Translations under genes and position numbers: made by a program
NCBI GenBank assembly: GCA_902493375.1
Contig: CABUPH010000009.1
Location: forward strand, 15,675 to 79,674
Origin: an uncultured Collinsella sp.
Lineage (GTDB): Bacteria > Actinomycetota > Coriobacteriia > Coriobacteriales > Coriobacteriaceae
Reading direction: 5' to 3'
DNA length: 64,000 nt
In this document: positions 43,940 to 51,177 of the stretch, in pieces
How the letters are laid out: each line of letters opens with the position of its first letter
How positions within the stretch are numbered: position 1 is the first letter of the stretch
The notes under the pieces: generated by a model
The model's input: the letters and a program-made list of their open reading frames with translations, nothing else
What the model was told of the DNA's origin: nothing
The model's database searches: none

Positions 43940-44002
43940 GGACCGTCCCAAACTGCCGGCAAAAAGGGAACGTCCCTATGTGCCGGCAGTTTGGGACGGT
44001 CC
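43940..44002. repeat. REP-like perfect inverted repeat
   Basis: Perfect 22-base arms (beginning GGACCGTCCCAAACTGCC) flank a 19-base loop with a smaller inner GGGAACGTCCC palindrome. It lies in the 610-base gap between the Gfo/Idh gene and rplX. Confidence 0.8.
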
Positions 44003-44057
44003 CTAAGTGCCGCTTTCGCTGAAGCCTATCCCAGATGGCCAGATATACAAATCTAAA

Positions 44058-44205
44058 GACTGTCCCCATCAACTAGCCGTTTAAGAACGTCCCCAGCGAC
44101 TAGTCATTTAAGTCTGTCCCCAATGACTGCCAATCAACGACCACTCATTTAAGTCTGTCCCCAATGAGTGTCCCCACTCATTTAAGTCTGTCCCCAATGA
44201 GTAGG
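44058..44205. repeat. Degenerate tandem repeat with CTGTCCCCAATGA and CATTTAAGT words
   Basis: About five units of 27-40 bases follow each other. Most contain (C/A)(T/C)GTCCCCA, then a variable RACTRG-like part, then TTTAAG. The last units alternate CTCATTTAAGT and CTGTCCCCAATGAGT and are partly palindromic. No coding potential. Units vary in length, so this is not a CRISPR array. Confidence 0.7.
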
Positions 44206-44210
44206 GATAG

Positions 44211-44242
44211 AAAAAGGCCCGGGTGCCGTGGCATCCGGGCCT
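44211..44242 (-). terminator. Intrinsic terminator of the rplC-rplX operon
   Basis: On the minus strand, a 12-bp stem GGCCCGGATGCC (with a wobble) and a 2-4-base loop are followed by TTTTTC, about 30 bases past the rplX stop. It ends the upstream half of the split ribosomal cluster. Confidence 0.9.
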
Positions 44243-44270
44243 TTGCTAGCAACTTGATGTTGCGGGCAGC

Positions 44271-44576
44271 TTAGAACTTGTGACCGCACTTCTTGCAGAC
44301 GCGCAGCTTGTTCTTGCCGTCCTTCTCGTGACCGACGCGGGTAACCTTACCGCACTCGGGGCAGACGAGATTGACGTTGGAGGCGTCGATGGGAGCCTCC
44401 TGCGAAACGATGCCGCCCTGCTGGTTGGCAGCGTTGGGCTTGACGGCCTTCTTGACGACCGAAACGCCCTCGACAACGACCTTGTTCTCGGCGGGGAGAG
44501 CACGCAGGATAACGCCCTGCTTGCCGCGATCCTTACCAGAGAGAACCTGGACCTTATCGCCCTTCTTGATATACAT
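44271..44576 (-). CDS. rplX: 50S ribosomal protein L24
   Basis: 101-residue assembly initiator of the large subunit. It has the KOW motif KKGDKVQVLSGKDRGKQGVIL and four cysteines (CPEC and CKKC), the zinc-carrying variant. It is the last gene of this half. The gene that normally follows, rplE, is about 30 kb away at 14014. Confidence 0.97.
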   Translation of the reverse strand: MYIKKGDKVQVLSGKDRGKQGVILRALPAENKVVVEGVSVVKKAVKPNAANQQGGIVSQEAPIDASNVNLVCPECGKVTRVGHEKDGKNKLRVCKKCGHKF

Positions 44577-44589
44577 ATATCTCCCCTAA

Positions 44590-44958
44590 CTACAGGGTCT
44601 CGGGAGCGAGCGAGACGATCTTCATGTACTTCTTGTCACGAAGCTCGCGAGCGACGGGCCCGAAGATACGGGTGCCGACGGGCGAACCATCGTTGTTGAT
44701 GACAACACAGGCGTTCTCATCAAAGCGAATGTAGGAGCCATCCTTGCGGCGGATCTCCTTAACGGTGCGAACGACGACGCAACGGACAACGTCCTTCTTC
44801 TTGACGTTGGCGCCAGGGGTAGCCTCCTGGACAGCACCGATGAACACATCGCCGATGCCTGCATAACGACGCTTGGAACCGCCAAGCACCTTGATGCAGC
44901 GAATCTTGCGAGCGCCGGAGTTGTCGGCGACGTTCAGCATGGTTTGCATCTGAATCAT
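44590..44958 (-). CDS. rplN: 50S ribosomal protein L14
   Basis: 122 residues with MIQMQTMLNVADNSGARKI and the C-terminal FGPVARELRDKKYMKIVSLAPE. It lies at the subunit interface. It is preceded by a 118-base gap holding a predicted multi-branched RNA structure. Confidence 0.98.
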   Translation of the reverse strand: MIQMQTMLNVADNSGARKIRCIKVLGGSKRRYAGIGDVFIGAVQEATPGANVKKKDVVRCVVVRTVKEIRRKDGSYIRFDENACVVINNDGSPVGTRIFGPVARELRDKKYMKIVSLAPETL

Positions 44959-44983
44959 GGTAGATGTTCCTCCGAACTAAGAA

Positions 44984-45049
44984 CCGAAGAGAGGTGCGCA
45001 GCCTTTATACGGCCTGTGGTATGCAAGCCAGGCATACGCACATCTTCGG
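44984..45049 (-). ncRNA. Predicted three-way-junction leader element upstream of rplN
   Basis: On the minus-strand RNA the outer stem CCGAAGA/TCTTCGG is continued by GTGCGT/GCGCAC (one wobble). Inside lie two hairpins, TATGC-loop-GCATA and GGCC-GTATAAA-GGCT. It sits 26 bases upstream of the rplN start in an unusually long gap between rpsQ and rplN. Its position suggests a cis-acting ribosomal-protein mRNA element. Pairing was found by eye; no covariation data are available. Confidence 0.5.
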
Positions 45050-45076
45050 AAACGTACAAGTCGTAAGAGCGACTGC

Positions 45077-45337
45077 TTATTTAGCGCGCTCGACGACCTC
45101 GATGAGGCGCCAACGCTTCATCTTGGACATAGGACGGGTCTCCATAACGCGGACGGTATCGCCCACGCCAGCCGTGCACTCCTCGTCGTGAGCGTGCAGC
45201 TTCTTGGAGCTGGTCATCATCTTGCCGTACTTGGGGTGACGCTTGCGCTCGGTGATGGTGACAACAATGGTCTTGGCACCGGAGACGGAGGTAACGACAC
45301 CCGTACGGACCTTACGCGAGTTACGCGAATCAGTCAT
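45077..45337 (-). CDS. rpsQ: 30S ribosomal protein S17
   Basis: 86-residue primary 16S rRNA-binding protein. OB-fold with RTGVVTSVSGAKTIVVTI and the end VRVMETRPMSKMKRWRLIEV. Located between rpmC and rplN. Confidence 0.97.
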   Translation of the reverse strand: MTDSRNSRKVRTGVVTSVSGAKTIVVTITERKRHPKYGKMMTSSKKLHAHDEECTAGVGDTVRVMETRPMSKMKRWRLIEVVERAK

Positions 45338-45353
45338 GTTCTCTCCTTAGGTC

Positions 45354-45569
45354 CTACTCGGCGACAGCGGACTTCTCCGCTGCGATCTCGCGGGCGCGCT
45401 GCTCCGTGAGGACGCGAGCGATGTCCTTCTTCACGGTGTTGACGCGAGCGGTGTTGTCCAGCTGGCTGGTGGCCATCTGGAAACGAAGGTTAAAGAGCTC
45501 GGCGCGCATTTCCTTCAGCTTCTCAACGAGCTGAGCGTCCGAGAGCTCACGAATCTCTGCGGGCTTCAT
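45354..45569 (-). CDS. rpmC: 50S ribosomal protein L29
   Basis: 71-residue two-helix protein at the exit tunnel (MKPAEIRELSDAQLVEKLKE, then LFNLRFQMATSQLDN). Its ATG overlaps the rplP stop by one base (TAATG), so translation is coupled. Confidence 0.97.
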   Translation of the reverse strand: MKPAEIRELSDAQLVEKLKEMRAELFNLRFQMATSQLDNTARVNTVKKDIARVLTEQRAREIAAEKSAVAE

Positions 45570-46072
45570 TAGTTCTCCTCCTTGGCGGCGGCGGCGTCCT
45601 CAGCAGCCCACTTGGCCTCGAGAGCGGCCTCCTCAGCCATCTCCTTCTCGATGCGCTGCTCAGCGTTCTTAGCAGCAACAATCTTGGTCTTGATGGGAAG
45701 CTTGTGCTGTGCAAGACGCAGAGCCTCGCGAGCGACCTCCTCGGGCACGCCCTTGACCTCGAACATGATGCGGCCGGGCTTGACGACGGCCACCCACTCC
45801 TCGGGGTTACCCTTACCAGAACCCATGCGAGTCTCGGCAGGCTTCTTGGTGATGGGCTTATCGGGGAAGATCGTGATGTAGACACGACCGCCACGCTTCA
45901 TGTAGCGGGTCATGGCAATACGAGCGGCCTCGATCTGACGGTTGGTGATCCAATGGGCCTCGAGAGCCTGGATACCAAACTCGCCGAAATGCAGCTCGGT
46001 ATTACCCTTGGCCTGGCCCTTCATGGAGCCACGCTGCACCTTGCGGTGAAGAATACGCTTAGGGGCAAGCAC
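45569..46072 (-). CDS. rplP: 50S ribosomal protein L16
   Basis: 167 residues. The core with HRKVQRGSMKGQAKG and GRVYITIFPDKPITKKPAETRMGSG is typical. About 28 extra C-terminal residues rich in Ala and Glu extend beyond the usual 137-140. The start is GTG at 46072, overlapping the rpsC stop by one base. L16 shapes the A-site tRNA pocket. Confidence 0.97.
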   Translation of the reverse strand: MLAPKRILHRKVQRGSMKGQAKGNTELHFGEFGIQALEAHWITNRQIEAARIAMTRYMKRGGRVYITIFPDKPITKKPAETRMGSGKGNPEEWVAVVKPGRIMFEVKGVPEEVAREALRLAQHKLPIKTKIVAAKNAEQRIEKEMAEEAALEAKWAAEDAAAAKEEN

Positions 46073-46782
46073 TACTGACCCCTCCTCTCGGAGTTACGAC
46101 GACGAGGACGGGAAGAGCCCTCGAGTGCAGGGTTGGGAACAGGCTGGCCCGGGAGCTTCTCGCCCAGGTAGATCCAGACCTTCACGCCGCAAGCGCCCAT
46201 GGTGGTGCTGGCGACAGCCGTGCCGTAGTCGATCTTGGCACGGAGGGTGTGCAGAGGCACGCGACCCTCGCGGTACCACTCACGACGGCCCATCTCGGCA
46301 CCGCCGAGACGACCGGAGCACTGGATACGGATGCCCTTAGCGCCGGCCTTGCGGGCAGACTGGACAGCCTTGCGCATAGCGCGACGGAAGGCAACGCGGC
46401 CCTCGAGCTGCTCGGCGATAGACTGAGCAACGAGGTTGGCGTCGAGCTCGGGGCGCTTGATCTCGACAACGTCGACGGAGAGCTGGCCCTTGGAGACGCC
46501 AGCGACCTTCTCGAGCTCGGTGCGGAGGGTATCGATCTCGGCACCCTTCTTACCGATGACAACGCCGGGGCGAGCGGTGAGGATGATGACCTTCACCTTG
46601 TCGCCAGCGCGCTCGATCTCGACACGGGAGACAGCTGCGCGGGAAAGACGCTTCTCGAGGTACTTGCGGATCTCGAGATCGTTACCGAGGGTCTTAGCGT
46701 AATCCTTCTCTGCGAACCAGCGGGAGCGCCAGTTCTCGGTGATGCCAAGACGGAAGCCGGTGGGGTAGACTTTCTGACCCAT
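46072..46782 (-). CDS. rpsC: 30S ribosomal protein S3
   Basis: 236 residues with the KH domain (ARPGVVIGKKGAEIDTLR) and the C-terminal S3 domain (GIRIQCSGRLGGAEMGRREW). Forms part of the mRNA entry site with helicase activity. Six bases after rplV. Confidence 0.98.
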   Translation of the reverse strand: MGQKVYPTGFRLGITENWRSRWFAEKDYAKTLGNDLEIRKYLEKRLSRAAVSRVEIERAGDKVKVIILTARPGVVIGKKGAEIDTLRTELEKVAGVSKGQLSVDVVEIKRPELDANLVAQSIAEQLEGRVAFRRAMRKAVQSARKAGAKGIRIQCSGRLGGAEMGRREWYREGRVPLHTLRAKIDYGTAVASTTMGACGVKVWIYLGEKLPGQPVPNPALEGSSRPRRRNSERRGQ

Positions 46783-46788
46783 ACAGCT

Positions 46789-47160
46789 TTACGCCTCCTT
46801 TCGAGGAGCAACGACGACGGTGATGTGGGAAGTACGCTTCAGAATGCGAGAAGCGGAACCCTTGGCGCGGGGACGGATGCGCTTAAGCGTCGGACCCTCG
46901 TCAACATAGGCAGCGGCGACAACCAGGTTGTCGGCACGCAGACCGTTGTTGTTCTCGGCGTTCGCAACGGCGGAACGGAGAACCTTCTCGACATCCACGG
47001 CGACGGCACGGTCGCAGAAGTGGAGGATGTCGAAGGCCTGAGCAACAGGCTTGCGGCGGATCAGATCGACCACCAGGCGGGCCTTGCTGGGGGAAACACG
47101 CACGTACTTAGCGACGGCGCGAACCTCGGTGGCCTCAGTTTCAATAGACTTAGTTGCCAT
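46789..47160 (-). CDS. rplV: 50S ribosomal protein L22
   Basis: 123 residues with AKYVRVSPSKARLVVDLIR and the tunnel beta-hairpin RIRPRAKGSASRI. Its loop lines the nascent chain tunnel at the macrolide site. Confidence 0.97.
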   Translation of the reverse strand: MATKSIETEATEVRAVAKYVRVSPSKARLVVDLIRRKPVAQAFDILHFCDRAVAVDVEKVLRSAVANAENNNGLRADNLVVAAAYVDEGPTLKRIRPRAKGSASRILKRTSHITVVVAPRKEA

Positions 47161-47174
47161 TTACGGTTAACCCC

Positions 47175-47435
47175 CTATTTGGCCTTGTGGCCACGGAACG
47201 TACGAGTCGGCGCGAACTCGCCGAGCTTGTGACCAACCATGGACTCGGTAACATACACGGGCACATGCTTGCGGCCGTCGTGGACGGCGATGGTGTGACC
47301 AACCATCTCGGGGAAGATGGTGGACGCGCGGGACCAGGTCTTCACGACGTCCTTCTTGCCAGCCTCGTTCATCGCGGTGATACGCGAGAGAAGGCGAGTC
47401 TCCACGAACGGGCCCTTTTTGAGACTTCTGCTCAT
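47175..47435 (-). CDS. rpsS: 30S ribosomal protein S19
   Basis: 86 residues starting MSRSLKKGPFVETRL, with IAVHDGRKHVPVYVTE and the C-terminal GEFAPTRTFRGHKAK. Head protein that contacts S13. It lies between rplB and rplV. Confidence 0.98.
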   Translation of the reverse strand: MSRSLKKGPFVETRLLSRITAMNEAGKKDVVKTWSRASTIFPEMVGHTIAVHDGRKHVPVYVTESMVGHKLGEFAPTRTFRGHKAK

Positions 47436-47467
47436 AAGTGCTTTCTCCTAAAACTCGGTATCCGAAA

Positions 47468-48298
47468 TTACTTCTTACGGCGACGAATGATGTGCTGGTT
47501 CGAGACCTTCTTCTTCTTGCGCGTACGAAGGCCCTTCGTCGGCTTACCCCAGGGGGTAACAGAGGGACGACCAGAGGTGTGGTTCTTGCCCTCGCCACCG
47601 CCGTGCGGGTGGTCGACAGGGTTCATGACGGTACCGCGGACGGTCGGGCGCACGTTCATGTGACGCTTACGGCCGGCCTTGCCGATGACGATGTTGGAGT
47701 GATCGGCGTTGCCGACCTCACCGACGGTGGCGCGGCAGGTAACGAGGATGCGGCGCATCTCGGAGGAAGGCATACGGACGATAGCGTACTTGCCCTCCTT
47801 ACCCATCAGCTGGCAGGAGTTACCGGCGGAACGGGCGATAGCAGCGCCCTTGCCCGGCTGGAACTCGACGGCGTGGATGAGCGTACCGACGGGGATGTCG
47901 GCGAGGGGCAGAGCGTTGCCCGGCTTGATGTCGGCGTCAGAACCGGACATGATGGTCTGACCGACCTCGAGGCCCTTGGGGGCCAGGATGTAGCGCTTCT
48001 CACCGTCAGCGTAGTGCAGCAGAGCGATGCGAGCGGAACGGTTCGGATCGTACTCGATCGTGGCAACCTTGGCGGGCACGCCGTCCTTGTTGCGCTTGAA
48101 GTCGATCACGCGGTAACGACGCTTCACGCCGCCGCCCTGGTGGCGGGTGGTGATGCGGCCGTTGTTGTTACGACCGGCCTTCTTAGGCAGGGGCTCGAGA
48201 AGAGACTTCTCGGGCTTGGTGCAGGTGATCTCGGAGAAGTCGGAGATCGTCTGCCAACGCCTACCAGCGGAGGTCGGCTTAAGGTGCTTTACAGCCAT
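47468..48298 (-). CDS. rplB: 50S ribosomal protein L2
   Basis: 276 residues with GRNNNGRITTRHQGGG and the peptidyl-transferase-centre segment VMNPVDHPHGGGEGK holding the conserved histidine. The ATG at 48298 with AAAGGGAT upstream was chosen; the frame is open 25 codons further without similarity. The leader upstream (179 bases) is unusual for this operon and holds a hairpin and a promoter-like motif. Confidence 0.98.
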   Translation of the reverse strand: MAVKHLKPTSAGRRWQTISDFSEITCTKPEKSLLEPLPKKAGRNNNGRITTRHQGGGVKRRYRVIDFKRNKDGVPAKVATIEYDPNRSARIALLHYADGEKRYILAPKGLEVGQTIMSGSDADIKPGNALPLADIPVGTLIHAVEFQPGKGAAIARSAGNSCQLMGKEGKYAIVRMPSSEMRRILVTCRATVGEVGNADHSNIVIGKAGRKRHMNVRPTVRGTVMNPVDHPHGGGEGKNHTSGRPSVTPWGKPTKGLRTRKKKKVSNQHIIRRRKK

Positions 48299-48378
48299 TA
48301 CAATCCCTTTCAATAGGAATCCGTTAGCCATCGCAGACAGGGATTCGAGGTTCTGCCTCGGGTGCGATGACACCGGAC

Positions 48379-48404
48379 GTATACACGGTTCCGGGCGTGT
48401 CCAT
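48379..48404 (-). promoter_or_regulatory. 26-nt motif A in the rplB leader, shared with rplC
   Basis: The minus-strand sequence from ATGGACACG to GTGTATAC is 23 of 26 identical to positions 50244-50269 before rplC. It contains TGTATAC and, just upstream, TATATAAT. It may be a promoter core or a binding site common to both ribosomal leaders. It starts about 80 bases before rplB. Confidence 0.5.
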
Positions 48405-48422
48405 TATATACGCCCAAAACCT

Positions 48423-48460
48423 TGAGCTCCCGCCTCCCCTATTTGGGAGGCATGAGCTCA
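48423..48460 (-). other. Long hairpin between rplW and rplB
   Basis: TGAGCTC, then GCCTCCC, pair with GGGAGGC and GAGCTCA around a 6-base loop, immediately after the rplW stop. On the minus strand it is followed by AAGGTTTTGGG, a weak T-run. It could attenuate transcription between rplW and rplB. Confidence 0.55.
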
Positions 48461-48477
48461 CTCAACAGCAGCGAGTC

Positions 48478-48765
48478 TTAGGCCTGGTTGCCAAAGACCT
48501 CGATGGTGTCGCCCTCGGCCAGCGTGACGATGGCCTTCTTCCAAGAACGGGTCTTGCCGGCGACATAGCGCACGCGCTTGGTCTTGGGCTTGACCGTCAG
48601 GGTGTTCACGCGAACGACCTTGACGCCGAAGATCTCCTCGACAGCGTCCTTGATCTGATACTTGTTAGCATCCTTGGCGACCTCGAACGTGTACTTGTTC
48701 AGCTCCATGCCGGAGAAGGAACGCTCGGACACGATCGGACGGATGATGATCTCGTGGGCGGTCAT
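48478..48765 (-). CDS. rplW: 50S ribosomal protein L23
   Basis: 95-residue exit-tunnel protein and docking site for SRP and trigger factor, with IIIRPIVSERSFSGME and VEEIFGVKVVRVNTL. Its ATG abuts the rplD stop (TAAATG). Confidence 0.97.
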   Translation of the reverse strand: MTAHEIIIRPIVSERSFSGMELNKYTFEVAKDANKYQIKDAVEEIFGVKVVRVNTLTVKPKTKRVRYVAGKTRSWKKAIVTLAEGDTIEVFGNQA

Positions 48766-49392
48766 TTATGCAAGCACCTCCCCGAAGTGAGCGGCGATGT
48801 CGGCGGGCATCAGCACAGCGTTGTTGTTGACGAGATCGTAGGTGTTGGCCTCGTCAGCGGTGATGATGAACGTCTTGGGAATGTTGCGGAACGACAGGTA
48901 GGCGTTGACGTCCTCATCGCGAACGATGATGGTCAGACGCTTGCCCTCAAGGCCGAGAGCCTTGAGCATGGCGACAGCAGCCTTGGTGGAAGGCTTCTCG
49001 AAGCCGTAGTCGTCGACGAGCACGAGCTCGCCATCGGCCAGCTTGGCGGACAGCGCGGAGCGCATAGCCAGCTTGACCTCCTTGTTGTTCATACGCTTAG
49101 CGTAGGAACGGGGCTTGGGGGCGAAGACAACGCCACCGTGACGCCACTGGGCAGCACGGATGGAACCCTGGCGGGCACGGCCGGTGCCCTTCTGACGCCA
49201 AGGCTTCTTGCCGCCACCGGAAACCTCAGAGCGACCCTTAGCAGACTGGGTGCCCTGACGCCAAGAGGCCATCTGGCACTTGACGATGTGGTGCATAACG
49301 TGGATGTTCGGCTCGATGCCGTACACCTCAGCGGCGAGCTCGGCCTCGGCGACCTTCTTGCCCTCGCTGTTCTTTACTTCAAACTTTGCCAT
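48766..49392 (-). CDS. rplD: 50S ribosomal protein L4
   Basis: 208 residues. The central tunnel-reaching loop has KKPWRQKGTGRARQGSIRAAQW. In E. coli L4 also represses its own operon, and it is encoded in the same position here, after rplC. Confidence 0.97.
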   Translation of the reverse strand: MAKFEVKNSEGKKVAEAELAAEVYGIEPNIHVMHHIVKCQMASWRQGTQSAKGRSEVSGGGKKPWRQKGTGRARQGSIRAAQWRHGGVVFAPKPRSYAKRMNNKEVKLAMRSALSAKLADGELVLVDDYGFEKPSTKAAVAMLKALGLEGKRLTIIVRDEDVNAYLSFRNIPKTFIITADEANTYDLVNNNAVLMPADIAAHFGEVLA

Positions 49393-49438
49393 TTAAGTGT
49401 TCTCCTTGGTATGACGCTGGGCTAAATGGGCTGGGCCC

Positions 49439-50050
49439 TTAGGCCATACGGATGGCGACGAGACCATTCTTGGCACCCGGGACAGCGCCCTTGACCAAGA
49501 TGAGGTTCTGCTCGGCATCGATGCGGACAACGGAAAGGTTCTTGACGGTAACGCGCTCGTTACCCATGTGACCGGCCATCTTGACGCCCTTGAGGACGCG
49601 CGCAGGATAGGCGCACTGACCGATAGAACCGGGGTGACGCTGGAAGTGAGAACCATGCGTCATAGGACCGCGGCGCTGACCCCAGCGCTTGATGCGACCC
49701 TGGAAGCCCTTACCCTTGGAGGTACCGATGACGTCGACCTTCTCGACGTCAGCGAAATCAGCGACGGTAACGACCTCGCCGACCTTGTGCTCCTCGCCGT
49801 TCTCGACGCGGACCTCACGAAGGAAGCGGACAGGCTCGACGCCAGCCTTGGCGAAGTGACCAGCCATGGGCTTGTTCACGTTCTTGGCCTTGATGTCGCC
49901 GAAACCGATCTGGACGGCGTCATAGCCGTCGGTTGCCTGAGTTTTAACCTGCGAGACAGCGCAGGGGCCAGCCTGGATGACCGTGACGGGAACGACGTTG
50001 TCGTCCTCGTCCCAAACCTGGGTCATGCCAATCTTGCGGCCGAGAATCAT
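49439..50050 (-). CDS. rplC: 50S ribosomal protein L3
   Basis: 203 residues with ILGRKIGMTQVWDED and GRIKRWGQRRGPMTHGSHFQ. The ATG at 50050 was chosen over a TTG at 50059; neither has a good Shine-Dalgarno. It heads this operon. rpsJ (S10), which usually precedes it, is absent from the 467 bases upstream. Confidence 0.97.
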   Translation of the reverse strand: MILGRKIGMTQVWDEDDNVVPVTVIQAGPCAVSQVKTQATDGYDAVQIGFGDIKAKNVNKPMAGHFAKAGVEPVRFLREVRVENGEEHKVGEVVTVADFADVEKVDVIGTSKGKGFQGRIKRWGQRRGPMTHGSHFQRHPGSIGQCAYPARVLKGVKMAGHMGNERVTVKNLSVVRIDAEQNLILVKGAVPGAKNGLVAIRMA

Positions 50051-50243
50051 GCTGATCAAGATATGATCCCAACTCTCGCGTGGTCTTGGGACAATGCGTA
50101 CACCACCGAGCGTACGCCCCTAGAGGACCACTACTTACACGACGTGCTCCCCAGCCTTGTATTTCGCCCGGACTACCTGACAACCCTATTAAGCAGGCAT
50201 TTTGTCCAGCCAGAATACTCCCCTGGTTACACACAGCTGTTTA

Positions 50244-50269
50244 GTATACACGGCTGCGGGCGTATCCAT
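50244..50269 (-). promoter_or_regulatory. 26-nt motif B and -10-like box in the rplC leader
   Basis: The minus-strand sequence ends in GTGTATAC followed by T, giving TATACT (50248-50243) as a possible -10. It shares 23 of 26 bases with the motif before rplB. This predicts a 5' leader of nearly 200 bases for rplC. Confidence 0.5.
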
Positions 50270-50311
50270 CGAGATTCATATTTCACTCACATTGTTTACG
50301 CAGGTAAAGTG

Positions 50312-50488
50312 CGTGGCACGTTCCCAGTGTGCGGCGGAGGGGGCGGGCCTGAGACATATTAAGGTTGCTGCTCTACAGTCCTGCTCACGACGGAGAGCAC
50401 ATTAAGTGCTCTCCTGTTCGTGCGGAACTCGCGACAACCTTAATATGCCTCAGGCCCGCCCCCTCCGCCGCACACTGGGAACGCCACG
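50312..50488. repeat. Near-perfect 54-56-bp inverted repeat with 67-bp loop
   Basis: The arms at 50312-50367 and 50435-50488 differ by one 2-base insertion and one substitution. The loop contains a second palindrome, GAGAGCAC-ATTAA-GTGCTCTC (50393-50413). No coding potential. It lies between the rplC leader and the histidine phosphatase gene. It may be a MITE-like or REP-type mobile unit, or a very strong hairpin that ends the phosphatase transcript. It accounts for most of the 467-base gap 50051-50517. Confidence 0.85.
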
Positions 50489-50517
50489 TTGATGTCTGCT
50501 AAACCTTGCTCGTTCAG

Positions 50518-51138
50518 CTAATTACTTTGTTGGGGATCCACAATTTGCTGCAAGGTAAACTTGCATTGGGGCGTATCGTCCTCTTCTCGCGCCTCATCGA
50601 AATCGAAGATCATGATGGCGCAGTTGGGGAGTTTTGTTGGAAGCTCGAAGCCCTCTGGGGCTGCAGCCTTGATGAATTGGCGGCTGGCGCTGCCGTGGCT
50701 TACTGCTAGGAGGGTCTCGATATCCTCGGTGCTTATGAGATTGGTGAGGGTGGCTACCATGCGTTCTTGCAACGCTTTGCTTCCCTCTCCTCCAAAGGGG
50801 GCCAAGTCCTCGCCCGGATCCCAGACGTCGGTGGGCAGCGCGTCGTGGGGGCCTTCTTCGAAGGAGCCGTAGCAGCGCTCGATGATGCCTTCGCAGGGGT
50901 CGACGGCAGCGTCCGGGCCGAGGAGTTCGGTTGCGACGAGACTTGCCGTGTCCATGGCTCGGCCTAAGGGTGATGAGACCACTTTGTCGGGGGCGACGCC
51001 GTGGGCTTTGAGCCATGCGGCTGCCGCCCGTGCCTGCTGACGACCCAAATCGGTGAGCGGAGAATCGCAGCGACCCTGGACGAGCTTTTTGACGTTGAAT
51101 TCCGTCTGGCCATGACGAAGTAGATATAGACGCTTCAT
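50518..51138 (-). CDS. Histidine phosphatase family protein (phosphoglycerate mutase-like)
   Basis: 206 residues. The phosphohistidine motif LLRHGQTEFN opens the protein, and the second catalytic His is in LAVSHGSASRQF. Such enzymes dephosphorylate small metabolites (sugar phosphates, nucleotides, alpha-ribazole phosphate). Nothing in the neighbourhood fixes the substrate. Stands alone. Confidence 0.88.
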   Translation of the reverse strand: MKRLYLLRHGQTEFNVKKLVQGRCDSPLTDLGRQQARAAAAWLKAHGVAPDKVVSSPLGRAMDTASLVATELLGPDAAVDPCEGIIERCYGSFEEGPHDALPTDVWDPGEDLAPFGGEGSKALQERMVATLTNLISTEDIETLLAVSHGSASRQFIKAAAPEGFELPTKLPNCAIMIFDFDEAREEDDTPQCKFTLQQIVDPQQSN

Positions 51139-51177
51139 GCTCTCCCCTTCTGTATAACTTGCTTTACCGGCGCAGCC

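Noticed and set aside
44058..44205. Possible CRISPR array
   Set aside because: Repeat units are degenerate, spacers are short and uneven, and no cas genes are present.
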